The notes beneath the pieces were generated by a model. The model was given only the letters and a program-made list of their open reading frames with translations, was not told the origin of the DNA and made no database searches. Below are positions 7,875-14,429 of a stretch of DNA of 64,000 nucleotides, piece after piece. The stretch covers positions 3,137,001-3,201,000 of the forward strand of contig NZ_AP018365.1 of the NCBI RefSeq assembly GCF_016756395.1. The letters run 5' to 3'. Within the stretch, counting starts at the first letter, position 1; every line of letters begins with the position of its first letter. The DNA comes from Streptomyces sp. SN-593 (GTDB lineage: Bacteria > Actinomycetota > Actinomycetes > Streptomycetales > Streptomycetaceae). Made by a program: the position numbers and the translations under genes.

Positions 7875-8933
7875 ATGTCCAGGGCGAGGGTGGCACGGCG
7901 GATCGCGACCGCGGCGGCGTTCGGCGGCGGGGGGATCAGCCTGCTGGGCGGGGCCGCGGTCGGGCTGCTGCTGACGGAGGCGCGGTTGGCCAAGCGGGTG
8001 GTGGGCGGGTCGGGCGACGTACCGCCGCGGGCGGACGGGCGCTACGGCTCCGCGTTCGCGCACCGCACGGACGAGGCACCGCTGCGGTTGGGCTTCCTGG
8101 GTGATTCCACCGCCGCCGGCCAAGGTGTGCGGCGGGCCCGGGAGACCCCCGGGGCACTGCTCGCCTCGGGGCTCGCGGCGGTGGCCGAACGGCCCGTGAA
8201 GCTGGTGAACGTGGCGCTGTCCGGCGCGAAGTCCGACGACCTGGACCGGCAGGTGTCGCTGCTGCTGAACCCCGCGCTGCCGCCGCCCGACGTCGCGGTG
8301 CTGATGATCGGCGCCAACGACGTCACCCGCCGGATGCCGCTGGCCGCCTCGGTACGGCTGCTGTCCGACGCGGTGCGGCGGCTGCGGGCCGCCGGCTGCG
8401 AGGTGGTGGTCGGCACCTGCCCGGACCTGGGGTCGGTGGAGCCGGTCTACCAGCCGCTGCGCTGGCTGGCCCGGCGGGCGAGCCGCCAGCTCGCGGCGGC
8501 GCAGACCATCGCGGTGGTGGACCTGGGCGGCCGGACGGTCTCGCTCGGCGACCTGCTGGGCCCGGAGTTCGAGGCGCGGCCGCGCGAGCTGTTCGGGCCG
8601 GACAACTTCCATCCCTCCGCCGAGGGTTACGCGACGGCGGCGATGGCACTGCTGCCCACGCTGTGCGCCTCGCTCGGGCTGTGGCCGGAAGCCGACGAGC
8701 AGCCGGACGCGCGGCGCGGCGAGGGCTTCCTGCCGGTCGCCCAAGCGGCGGCCGAGGCGGCGGCGGAGGGCGGTACGGAGGTGACGGCCGCCCATGCGGT
8801 GTCCTCGGGCCCGCGCGGCCGGTGGGCGCTGCTGAAGCGGCGCCGGCGGCACCCGGTGGAGCAGGAGCACCCGCAGGAGGACAGCGGTGCCGCGGCCGGC
8901 GCGGCGGAGGGAGCGGCCGGGCGCGGCGCGTGA
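7875..8933 (+). CDS. SGNH/GDSL-family lipase or esterase
   Basis: 352 residues from the ATG that follows AGGGAGGTGG; an upstream in-frame ATG at 7836 lacks such a site. Residues about 8-35 form one hydrophobic segment after basic residues, so it is exported or membrane-anchored. SGNH motifs are present in order: block I LGFLGDSTAAG with nucleophile Ser78, a Gly region, block III GANDVT, and block V DNFHPS with Asp243 and His246. The family hydrolyses ester bonds in lipids or acetylated polymers. Residues after about 285 are low-complexity and charged, ending in Ala/Gly-rich sequence. The substrate is unknown. Confidence 0.85.
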   Translation: MSRARVARRIATAAAFGGGGISLLGGAAVGLLLTEARLAKRVVGGSGDVPPRADGRYGSAFAHRTDEAPLRLGFLGDSTAAGQGVRRARETPGALLASGLAAVAERPVKLVNVALSGAKSDDLDRQVSLLLNPALPPPDVAVLMIGANDVTRRMPLAASVRLLSDAVRRLRAAGCEVVVGTCPDLGSVEPVYQPLRWLARRASRQLAAAQTIAVVDLGGRTVSLGDLLGPEFEARPRELFGPDNFHPSAEGYATAAMALLPTLCASLGLWPEADEQPDARRGEGFLPVAQAAAEAAAEGGTEVTAAHAVSSGPRGRWALLKRRRRHPVEQEHPQEDSGAAAGAAEGAAGRGA

Positions 8934-8974
8934 GGAGGCGTACGGCCGCGGCGCGTGAGCAGGTGTACGGCCGC
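8925..8974. repeat. Two 25-bp tandem copies across the stop codon of the SGNH gene
   Basis: 8925-8949 and 8950-8974 differ at only two positions; both read GGCGCGTGAG and end in TACGGCCGC. The stop TGA lies inside the first copy, so the second duplicates the 3' end of the gene. It looks like a recent small duplication. Confidence 0.7.
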
Positions 8975-9109
8975 GGCGTCCGTACCCGGAAGCGGCGGCC
9001 GGACCCGGAAGCAGCGGCCGTACGCGCTCACTTGAGACACCGATCTTCGCTGGTGAGCGCGCCGGAGGGGGTCACCGGACCCCTCGGATCACGGCCCTCC
9101 GAATTCCTT

Positions 9110-9125
9110 TGTGAAACTCTTCACA
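9110..9125. promoter_or_regulatory. Rex-type redox operator upstream of ndh
   Basis: TGTGAAACTCTTCACA has perfect 6-bp inverted arms (TGTGAA/TTCACA) around four bases, matching the Streptomyces Rex operator pattern TGTGAAC-N3-TTCACA. Rex senses NADH/NAD+ and is known to control ndh, nuo and cyd genes in Streptomyces. It lies about 285 bp before the ndh start, so either the promoter is distal or this is an auxiliary site. Confidence 0.7.
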
Positions 9126-9357
9126 TGAAGTTCCGGCCCGGCGGGTCAACTTTCCGGGACACCGGGCTCTGAATCCCCTTGAATCCATGGGCCATCCGTG
9201 TTTCCAGGGCGTTGCGGAGCGGGAAGGAAGAAGGGGCGGGCCGCCGATCGACGCTGTTCAGCGCCGTGTATAACGACTGGTGGCCGGCCCGGGCGGGCCG
9301 TGGCCGCGCCTCCGGCGCCCGTGAGGTCGCGCAGTATAGCAGAGGGTGTCCAGACCC

Positions 9358-9375
9358 TTGTGAAGGGGCTCACGA
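9358..9375. promoter_or_regulatory. Second, degenerate Rex-like site just before the ndh start
   Basis: TTGTGAAGGGGCTCACGA keeps one perfect half (TTGTGAA); five of seven positions of the other half fit TTCACAA. It ends 34 bases before the ATG of ndh, a position suited to blocking transcription. Confidence 0.4.
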
Positions 9376-9408
9376 GGTACACCCCCCGACGTGCTGGATA
9401 CTCGAAGC

Positions 9409-10812
9409 ATGAGCACCACGGAGCGTCCACGGATCCTCGTAGTAGGCGGCGGTTACGTCGGCCTGTACGCGGCGCGCCGCATCATGAAGAAGATGCGGTA
9501 CGGCGAGGCGACCGTCACGGTCGTCGACCCGCGCTCGTACATGACGTACCAGCCCTTCCTTCCCGAAACCGCAGCGGGCAGCATCTCCCCGCGGCACGTC
9601 GTCGTCCCGCTGCGGCGCGTGCTGCCCGGGGTCGAGGTGCTCACCGGTCGGGTCGCCACCATCGACCAGGACCGCAAGGTCGCCTCGGTCGAGCCGCTGG
9701 TCGGCGAGTCGTACGAGCTGCCCTTCGACTACCTCGTGATCGCGCTCGGCGCGGTCTCCCGCACCTTCCCCATCCCGGGTCTGGCCGAGAACGGCATCGG
9801 GATGAAGGGCGTGGAGGAGGCGATCGGCCTGCGCAACCACGTGCTGGAGCAGCTCGACAAGGCCGACTCCACCACCGACGAGGAGATCCGCCGCAAGGCA
9901 CTCACCTTCGTCTTCGTGGGCGGCGGCTTCGCCGGCGCGGAGACCATCGGCGAGGTCGAGGACATGGCCCGCGACGCGGCCAGGTACTACCCGAACGTGA
10001 AGCGCGAGGACATGCGCTTCATCCTCGTGGACGCCGCGGACAAGATCCTCCCCGAGGTCGGCCCGCAGCTCGGCAAGTGGGGCCTGGAGCACCTCCAGGA
10101 GCGCGGCATCGAGGTCTACCTCGGCACCTCCATGAAGTCCTGCGTCGACAAGCACGTGGTGCTCGCCAACGGGCTCGAGGTCGACGCCTCCACCATCGTG
10201 TGGACCGCCGGTGTGAAGCCGAACCCGGCGCTGACGAAGTTCGGCCTCCCGCTGGGCCCGCGCGGCCACGTGGACACCGCGCCGACCCTCCAGGTGCAGG
10301 GCACCGACTACATCTGGGCCGCGGGCGACAACGCCCAGGTGCCCGACCTGGCCGGCGGCGAGGGCGCCTGGTGCCCGCCGAACGCCCAGCACGCGCTGCG
10401 CCAGGCCAAGGTGCTCGGCGACAACGTGGTCTCCGGGATGCGCGGCTTCCCGCAGCAGGACTACAAGCACGCCAACAAGGGCGCGGTCGCGGGCCTGGGC
10501 CTGCACAAGGGCGTCGCGATGATCGTGGTCGGCAAGACCAAGATCAAGCTCAAGGGCCGGCTGGCCTGGTACATGCACCGCGGCTACCACGGCCTCGCCG
10601 TGCCGACCTGGAACCGCAAGATCCGGGTCTTCGCCGACTGGACGCTCGGCATGTTCCTCAAGCGCGAGGTCGTCTCCCTCGGCGCCATCGAGAACCCCCG
10701 CGAGGAGTTCTACGAGGCCGCGCGCCCGATCCCCGCGCCGGTCGCCGCCGAGAAGCGCACCGAGGGCACCGCCTCCAAGGGTGCCGCGGGCGCGGAGAAG
10801 GTCGCCTCCTAG
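9409..10812 (+). CDS. ndh: Type II NADH dehydrogenase (NDH-2)
   Basis: 467 residues. The first FAD-binding Rossmann motif is VVGGGYVGLYAARR (residues about 10-23) and the NADH-binding motif is FVGGGFAGAETIGE (about 172-185). WTAGVKPNP and AAGDNAQV are the usual NDH-2 signatures around the flavin. The C-terminal part, WNRKIRVFADWTLGMFLKRE, is the amphipathic/hydrophobic segment that holds the enzyme to the membrane. It oxidises NADH and reduces menaquinone without pumping protons. The ATG (MSTTERP) was chosen over a GTG 18 bases upstream by family similarity. Rex-type operators upstream imply control by the NADH/NAD+ ratio. Confidence 0.93.
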   Translation: MSTTERPRILVVGGGYVGLYAARRIMKKMRYGEATVTVVDPRSYMTYQPFLPETAAGSISPRHVVVPLRRVLPGVEVLTGRVATIDQDRKVASVEPLVGESYELPFDYLVIALGAVSRTFPIPGLAENGIGMKGVEEAIGLRNHVLEQLDKADSTTDEEIRRKALTFVFVGGGFAGAETIGEVEDMARDAARYYPNVKREDMRFILVDAADKILPEVGPQLGKWGLEHLQERGIEVYLGTSMKSCVDKHVVLANGLEVDASTIVWTAGVKPNPALTKFGLPLGPRGHVDTAPTLQVQGTDYIWAAGDNAQVPDLAGGEGAWCPPNAQHALRQAKVLGDNVVSGMRGFPQQDYKHANKGAVAGLGLHKGVAMIVVGKTKIKLKGRLAWYMHRGYHGLAVPTWNRKIRVFADWTLGMFLKREVVSLGAIENPREEFYEAARPIPAPVAAEKRTEGTASKGAAGAEKVAS

Positions 10813-10842
10813 CAGGGCTCGGCAGGAGCAGCAGCGCGTTGA

Positions 10843-10880
10843 CGAAGGGCGCCCGCCATCCGTGGTGCGGGCGCCCTTCG
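10843..10880 (+). terminator. Terminator of ndh
   Basis: Perfect 14-bp stem (10843-10856 with 10867-10880; CGAAGGGCGCCCGC) and a 10-base loop, 30 bases after the ndh stop. Confidence 0.8.
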
Positions 10881-10882
10881 CC

Positions 10883-10952
10883 GTGCCCGGGTCCGCGCCC
10901 GGGTTCGTGCCCGGGTTCGTGCCCGGGTCCACGCCCGGATCTGCGCCCGGGG
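10883..10952. repeat. 12-bp tandem repeat, about six units
   Basis: Units follow GTGCCCGGGTCC with variants GCGCCCGGGTTC, GTGCCCGGGTTC and ACGCCCGGATCT, every 12 bp from 10883. Each carries the palindrome CCCGGG except one decayed unit. Confidence 0.8.
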
Positions 10953-10973
10953 CGACGCCGCCCCGTCGCCGGA

Positions 10974-11006
10974 CCGCCGCTCGGCCGCCGCTCGGCCGCC
11001 GCTCGG
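10974..11006. repeat. 11-bp tandem repeat, three units
   Basis: CCGCCGCTCGG three times in a row (10974, 10985, 10996), then a decayed fourth. Intergenic, probably from replication slippage. Confidence 0.7.
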
Positions 11007-11243
11007 CCGCCCCTCGCCGGAGTGCCGCTCGACTGCCTCCGAACTGCCGCACGACTGCCGCCGGAACTGCCGCCCCCGCCCTTCCGGATGACGGCCCGGC
11101 AGGCGCCCGGGGCCCCACCCCGTCGGTGACGACACTCCAGGTCGGGGGGCATTCCACCCCTTCCGGCCCAACTGCGTGTATCCGCAACGTAGATTTCCGC
11201 GTCAGGCGCCTCAAGTGCGATTTTCAGTCGTACGCTCGGATCC

Positions 11244-12671
11244 ATGGCTGACGCGGCTCATCGCATCTTCGACATCGCCGAACGCGTTCTCCCCGGTCCG
11301 TTCCCCCTGCGCGTGCGCGCGTGGGACGGGAGCGAGGCCGGACCGGCCGGCGCGCCCGCACTCGTCTTCAGGAAGCGCCGGGCGCTGCGCCGGCTGCTGT
11401 GGCGGCCCGGCGAACTCGGCCTGGCCAGAGCGTGGGTGGCCGGCGACCTCGACGTGGACGGCGACCTGTACACCGCGCTCGACACGCTCTCCGGCCTGGT
11501 CTGGGAGCGCGGCGAGCCCGACCCGGCGGCCGGCCGCGCGCAGGGAGTGCGCCAGGTCGCCGCCGCCCTGCGGGACCCGGAGACCTACCGGCTGCTGCGC
11601 GGCGTGCTGTCGCTGGCCGGCGCCGGACTGCCGCCGTCGGCGCCCGTGGAGGAGGTGCGCCGCCGTACCGGCATCGCGCACACCAAGCGGCGCGACAAGG
11701 AGGCGATCGCCCACCACTACGACGTGGGCAACGCCTTCTACGAGATCGTGCTCGGGCCGTCCATGGTGTACTCCTGCGCGCTGTGGGCCGATGCCGGTCT
11801 CGCCCCCGGGTCCGGCGCCGCCACCTCCGAGGCGCGCGCGGCCGCCGCCTCCTCGGTGGCCGGCGCCTGCGCGGCGGGCACCGAGCCGGTCGGCGCCGCC
11901 GCGATCACCCTGGAGCAGGCGCAGTACGCCAAGCTCGACCTGGTCTGCCGCAAGTTGGGCCTGCGCGAGGGGCAGCGGCTGCTGGACGTCGGCTGCGGCT
12001 GGGGCTCCATGGTGCTGCACGCCGCCCGGCACTACGGCGTACGGGCCACCGGGATCACCCTGTCCGTGGAGCAGGCCGCCTTCGCCCGCAAGCGGATCGC
12101 GGAGGCCGGGCTCGCCGATCGCGTCGAGATCCGGGTGCAGGACTACCGCGACGTCAAGGACGGCCCCTACGACGCGATCTCGTCGATCGGGATGGCCGAG
12201 CACGTGGGCAGCACCCGCTACCTGGAGTACGCGCAGACGCTCTACGCCCTGCTCAAGCCGGGCGGCCGGCTGCTGAACCACCAGATCGCCCGCCGCCCGC
12301 TGCGCAGCGAGGAGGAGTACCGGATCGACGAGTTCATCGACCGCTACGTCTTCCCCGACGGCGAACTCTCCCCCGTGGGCACCACGGTGGGCCGGCTGGA
12401 GGAGGCCGGCTTCGAGGTGCGCGACGTCGAGGCGCTGCGCGAGCACTACGGGCGCACCCTGCGCACCTGGGTGGCGAACCTCGAAGCGCACTGGAAGGAG
12501 GCGGTCGCCGCGACCAGCGCCGGCCGGGCCCGGGTGTGGCGGCTCTACATGGCCGCGTCCGCGCTCTCCTTCGAGCGCAACAGGATCGGCGTCAACCAGG
12601 TGATGGCGGTGCGCACCGACCCGGGCGGCCGGGCCGGGCTGCCCGCCACCCGTTCGGCGTGGATCTCCTGA
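11244..12671 (+). CDS. cfa: Cyclopropane-fatty-acyl-phospholipid synthase family methyltransferase
   Basis: 475 residues. The N-terminal region (about 1-150) is the family's lipid-facing domain (GDLDVDGDLYTALDTL). HHYDVGNAFYEIVLGPSMVYSCA leads into the SAM-binding Rossmann fold with LLDVGCGWGSM (about 249-259), VRATGITLS, and the bicarbonate/active-site region SIGMAEHVG. The C-terminal RTWVANLEAHW segment is typical. The enzyme transfers a methylene from S-adenosylmethionine to a double bond of membrane phospholipid acyl chains. An Ala/Gly-rich insert (about residues 188-215) is longer than in the E. coli enzyme. The ATG was chosen by similarity; the ribosome site is weak. Confidence 0.87.
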   Translation: MADAAHRIFDIAERVLPGPFPLRVRAWDGSEAGPAGAPALVFRKRRALRRLLWRPGELGLARAWVAGDLDVDGDLYTALDTLSGLVWERGEPDPAAGRAQGVRQVAAALRDPETYRLLRGVLSLAGAGLPPSAPVEEVRRRTGIAHTKRRDKEAIAHHYDVGNAFYEIVLGPSMVYSCALWADAGLAPGSGAATSEARAAAASSVAGACAAGTEPVGAAAITLEQAQYAKLDLVCRKLGLREGQRLLDVGCGWGSMVLHAARHYGVRATGITLSVEQAAFARKRIAEAGLADRVEIRVQDYRDVKDGPYDAISSIGMAEHVGSTRYLEYAQTLYALLKPGGRLLNHQIARRPLRSEEEYRIDEFIDRYVFPDGELSPVGTTVGRLEEAGFEVRDVEALREHYGRTLRTWVANLEAHWKEAVAATSAGRARVWRLYMAASALSFERNRIGVNQVMAVRTDPGGRAGLPATRSAWIS

Positions 12672-12890
12672 CGCGTTCCCCGGCGCGGTGAGGCGCCCCG
12701 CGTCGTCCCGACGCCCTCCGCGGCCGGGCCGGGTCACCCCCGGGCCGGTTGCGGAGAGCGATTTCACGTCACTTGTGCGTGAGGGCTGTTGCTGGTGTGA
12801 GGCCGCCTGTGGTGCGGCGGGACCCCGGGCGGCGCCCTGACCACACGTCAGTAACCCCTAAAATAAGACAACATGGCTACTTAGACGCCC

Positions 12891-12918
12891 TGTTCACGTC
12901 TCCGAACCCGGATACGCT
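12891..12918 (+). promoter_or_regulatory. Putative bldA promoter
   Basis: A -35-like TGTTCA (12891-12896) and a -10-like TACGCT (12913-12918) are 16 bases apart, and the -10 ends 18 bases before the mature tRNA. Position and spacing fit a housekeeping sigma promoter. The boxes are degenerate. Confidence 0.4.
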
Positions 12919-12936
12919 TTTGTCTGCGCCCCGCCG

Positions 12937-13022
12937 GCCCGGATGGTGGAACGCAGACACGGCGAGCTTAAACCTCGCTGCCCTTTGAGGGCGTGCCGGT
13001 TCAAGTCCGGCTCCGGGCACCA
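12937..13022 (+). tRNA. bldA: tRNA-Leu(UAA), bldA
   Basis: The acceptor stem GCCCGGA pairs with TCCGGGC and is followed by an encoded ACCA. The anticodon stem GCGAG/CTCGC encloses loop CTTAAAC with anticodon TAA at 12969-12971. A long variable arm (TGCCC..GGGC) marks a class II leucine tRNA, and the T arm is GCCGG-TTCAAGT-CCGGC. This is the tRNA that reads the rare UUA codon in Streptomyces; bldA controls aerial growth and antibiotic production because UUA occurs mainly in regulatory genes. The sequence matches S. coelicolor bldA closely as I recall it. CCA is encoded. Confidence 0.95.
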
Positions 13023-13024
13023 CC

Positions 13025-13050
13025 TCTCGCTGGCCCCCTCACCAGCGAGA
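13025..13050 (+). terminator. Hairpin directly after bldA
   Basis: Perfect 9-bp stem TCTCGCTGG (13025-13033) with CCAGCGAGA (13042-13050), starting three bases after the tRNA 3' end. Likely the terminator of the short tRNA transcript. Confidence 0.7.
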
Positions 13051-13200
13051 ACGGCCGGACCCGGGCGTGACCGCTCGTGTCGTGGCGCCCTGCGGTGCCC
13101 CGACCTCACCGCCGCCCGTGCGCGCGGCGCGGCCCCCTCACCTCCGACGACCGGCGCCGGACTCCTCGTGGACCGTTACCGGCTCCCGCCGGCCCGCGGC

Positions 13201-14079
13201 TCAGGGCTGGACGGAGGCGCGCAGCCGTCCCGCGGAGGCCACCGTCGCGGCGGCCTCGCGTTCGCTCAGGCCGGTGTGGACGGCGGCCGTCACCAGGGCC
13301 GGCGCCAGGGCGTCGCCCAGCCCCGCGTCGTAGGCACGGCAAGCGGCCCAGAACAGGCGGCCGTTGCGCTCGCCCTCCCGGGAGTCCAGCACGAAGCGGA
13401 CGAGCCCCGCGGCGCGTTTCTCGGCCGGGTGGCGGGGAGCGGCGGGGGCCGGTGCGGACGCCTCGGGGTCGGGCTGCTGCGGCGGGGCGGCCAGCAGGAG
13501 GAGCGCGGGCGGCGCCGGCGCCAGGGGGTGCTGGGCGGTGCCGGGCTCCAGCAGGTAGTGGCCGGCGACGGTGCGCGAGCCGGGACCGACCACGTAGCCG
13601 CCGGCGCCGCGGACGTCGATGCCCGGGGCGAGCCGGCCGGCGGAGTTGGGCACCGGGCCGGGCGCGGTCAGCCACAGGTGGCGGCCGCCGCTGGGGGTGA
13701 GCACGGTGACGGTCCGCGGGAGCGCGAAGGAGTGCCGCTCGGCGAGGTCGCGCAGCGCGGTCAGGCCGTCCGCGCCGTGCTTGACGTCGAGGTCGAGGCC
13801 GATCAGGTGGTGGGGCGCCCGGCCGCACGCGATGCCGTATCCCGTCGCCCAGGGTGCGAGGGCGAACAGGGCGCGTATGCGGTCGGGGTCGGTGGTCGCG
13901 TCGTGCACGCCGTGGCCCGGGCGGCCGCACGCGCCGCGGCAGTCGCCGGCGCGGGGCTCGTCGCGGTGCGGGGAGCGGACGGCGGGGAGTTTGGTGCGGG
14001 ACAGCGGGAAGACCGGCAGCCCGCGCCGGGCGGTCAGCAGCGCCGTGTGCAGGGCGCGGACGTGGTCGGGGCGTGGCAT
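13201..14079 (-). CDS. Primase-polymerase (bifunctional DNA primase/polymerase domain) protein
   Basis: 292 residues. Residues about 5-170 match the archaeo-eukaryotic prim-pol fold found in plasmid and phage replication proteins. Visible pieces are LPVFPLSRTKLPAV near the start, a Cys-containing region GDCRGACGRPGHGVHDATTD, the acidic catalytic strand HLIGLDLDVKHGADG, then GGRHLWL and GIDVRGAGGYVVGPGS. The C-terminal third is Ala/Pro-rich, then ends in a helical region (NGRLFWAACRAYDAGLG). The ATG with AGGGAG upstream was preferred to a GTG at 14118, because a LexA-type box overlaps that upstream start. The protein is standalone, with no helicase beside it. A role in repair or damage-tolerant synthesis is inferred. 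Confidence 0.8.
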   Translation of the reverse strand: MPRPDHVRALHTALLTARRGLPVFPLSRTKLPAVRSPHRDEPRAGDCRGACGRPGHGVHDATTDPDRIRALFALAPWATGYGIACGRAPHHLIGLDLDVKHGADGLTALRDLAERHSFALPRTVTVLTPSGGRHLWLTAPGPVPNSAGRLAPGIDVRGAGGYVVGPGSRTVAGHYLLEPGTAQHPLAPAPPALLLLAAPPQQPDPEASAPAPAAPRHPAEKRAAGLVRFVLDSREGERNGRLFWAACRAYDAGLGDALAPALVTAAVHTGLSEREAAATVASAGRLRASVQP

Positions 14080-14429
14080 GGCCTGCTCCCTGATGCTCGA
14101 ACGCGTGTTCGTATCCACTCCTCAGTGATACCGCGCCCGGCCGCCGGCGTCCACCTCATACCGGCAGGTGTCGGCAGGTGGCGCGCCCCGCCGCGGCGGG
14201 CGGGGGCGGGCGGAGCGGGGCCGCGGCCCACGGCGGGCGCGGGTGCCGCCACCCCGGTGCCGCGGCGCGCCGGGCGGGTAATACGGTCGGCACCGGCGGC
14301 ATCGTCGGCGCGCACCGGCCGGAGGACCGTCCGGGGCACCGCACGGGCCGCGCCAGGGGGGCGCGACCCGGCGTGCGGTCCCCGGAGCCGGCCGGTGCGG
14401 GGCCCGCGCGGGAGCGAGGGGTGGGGCGG
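14080..14429. other. 350-bp divergent intergenic region
   Basis: Between the primase-polymerase gene (leftward) and the TPR gene (rightward). The LexA-type box is at its left end. The remainder is GC-rich; GGGTAATACGG near 14277 is a possible -10 region for the TPR gene. No other gene is supported. Confidence 0.4.
14097..14112. promoter_or_regulatory. LexA-type SOS box upstream of the primase-polymerase gene
   Basis: TCGAACGCGTGTTCGT carries CGAAC-GCGT-GTTCG, the LexA box of Gram-positives and Actinobacteria (TCGAAC-N4-GTTCGA), with one end base different. It lies 18-33 bases before the chosen start codon, where a repressor would block transcription. DNA-damage induction is inferred. Confidence 0.7.

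Larger units (their letters stand above)
8934..9408. other. 475-bp upstream region of ndh
   Basis: Contains the second 25-bp repeat copy, two Rex-type operators (9110-9125 and 9358-9375) and AT-richer patches such as GTATAACG near 9268 and CAGTATAGCAG near 9336 that could be -10 regions. No gene is apparent. The length fits a regulated promoter with a long leader. Confidence 0.5.
10813..11243. other. 431-bp intergenic region between ndh and cfa, rich in short repeats
   Basis: After the ndh terminator come six 12-bp units (10883-10952) and three 11-bp units (10974-11006), then GC-rich filler. The stretch around 11175-11240 (TGTATCCGCAACGTAGA, TCAAGTGCGATTTTCAGTCGTACGCT) is AT-richer and probably carries the cfa promoter. 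No gene is seen. Confidence 0.5.

Noticed and set aside
6087..8870. A 927-codon frame extending cystathionine beta-synthase upstream
   Set aside because: Family similarity begins at the GTG at 7475, which has a ribosome site; the extension crosses the inverted-repeat element and the hydrolase gene.
9110..9125. Crp site (GTG-N8-CAC) instead of Rex before ndh
   Set aside because: Both fit loosely, but the full TGTGAA/TTCACA arms and the ndh target favour Rex.
12672..13200. Additional tRNA genes around bldA
   Set aside because: No second acceptor/T-arm pattern (GTTCAA with pairing ends) was found on either strand near it.
13201..14118. GTG at 14118 as the primase-polymerase start
   Set aside because: The LexA-type box would then lie inside the coding region, and the ATG at 14079 has a properly spaced AGGGAG.
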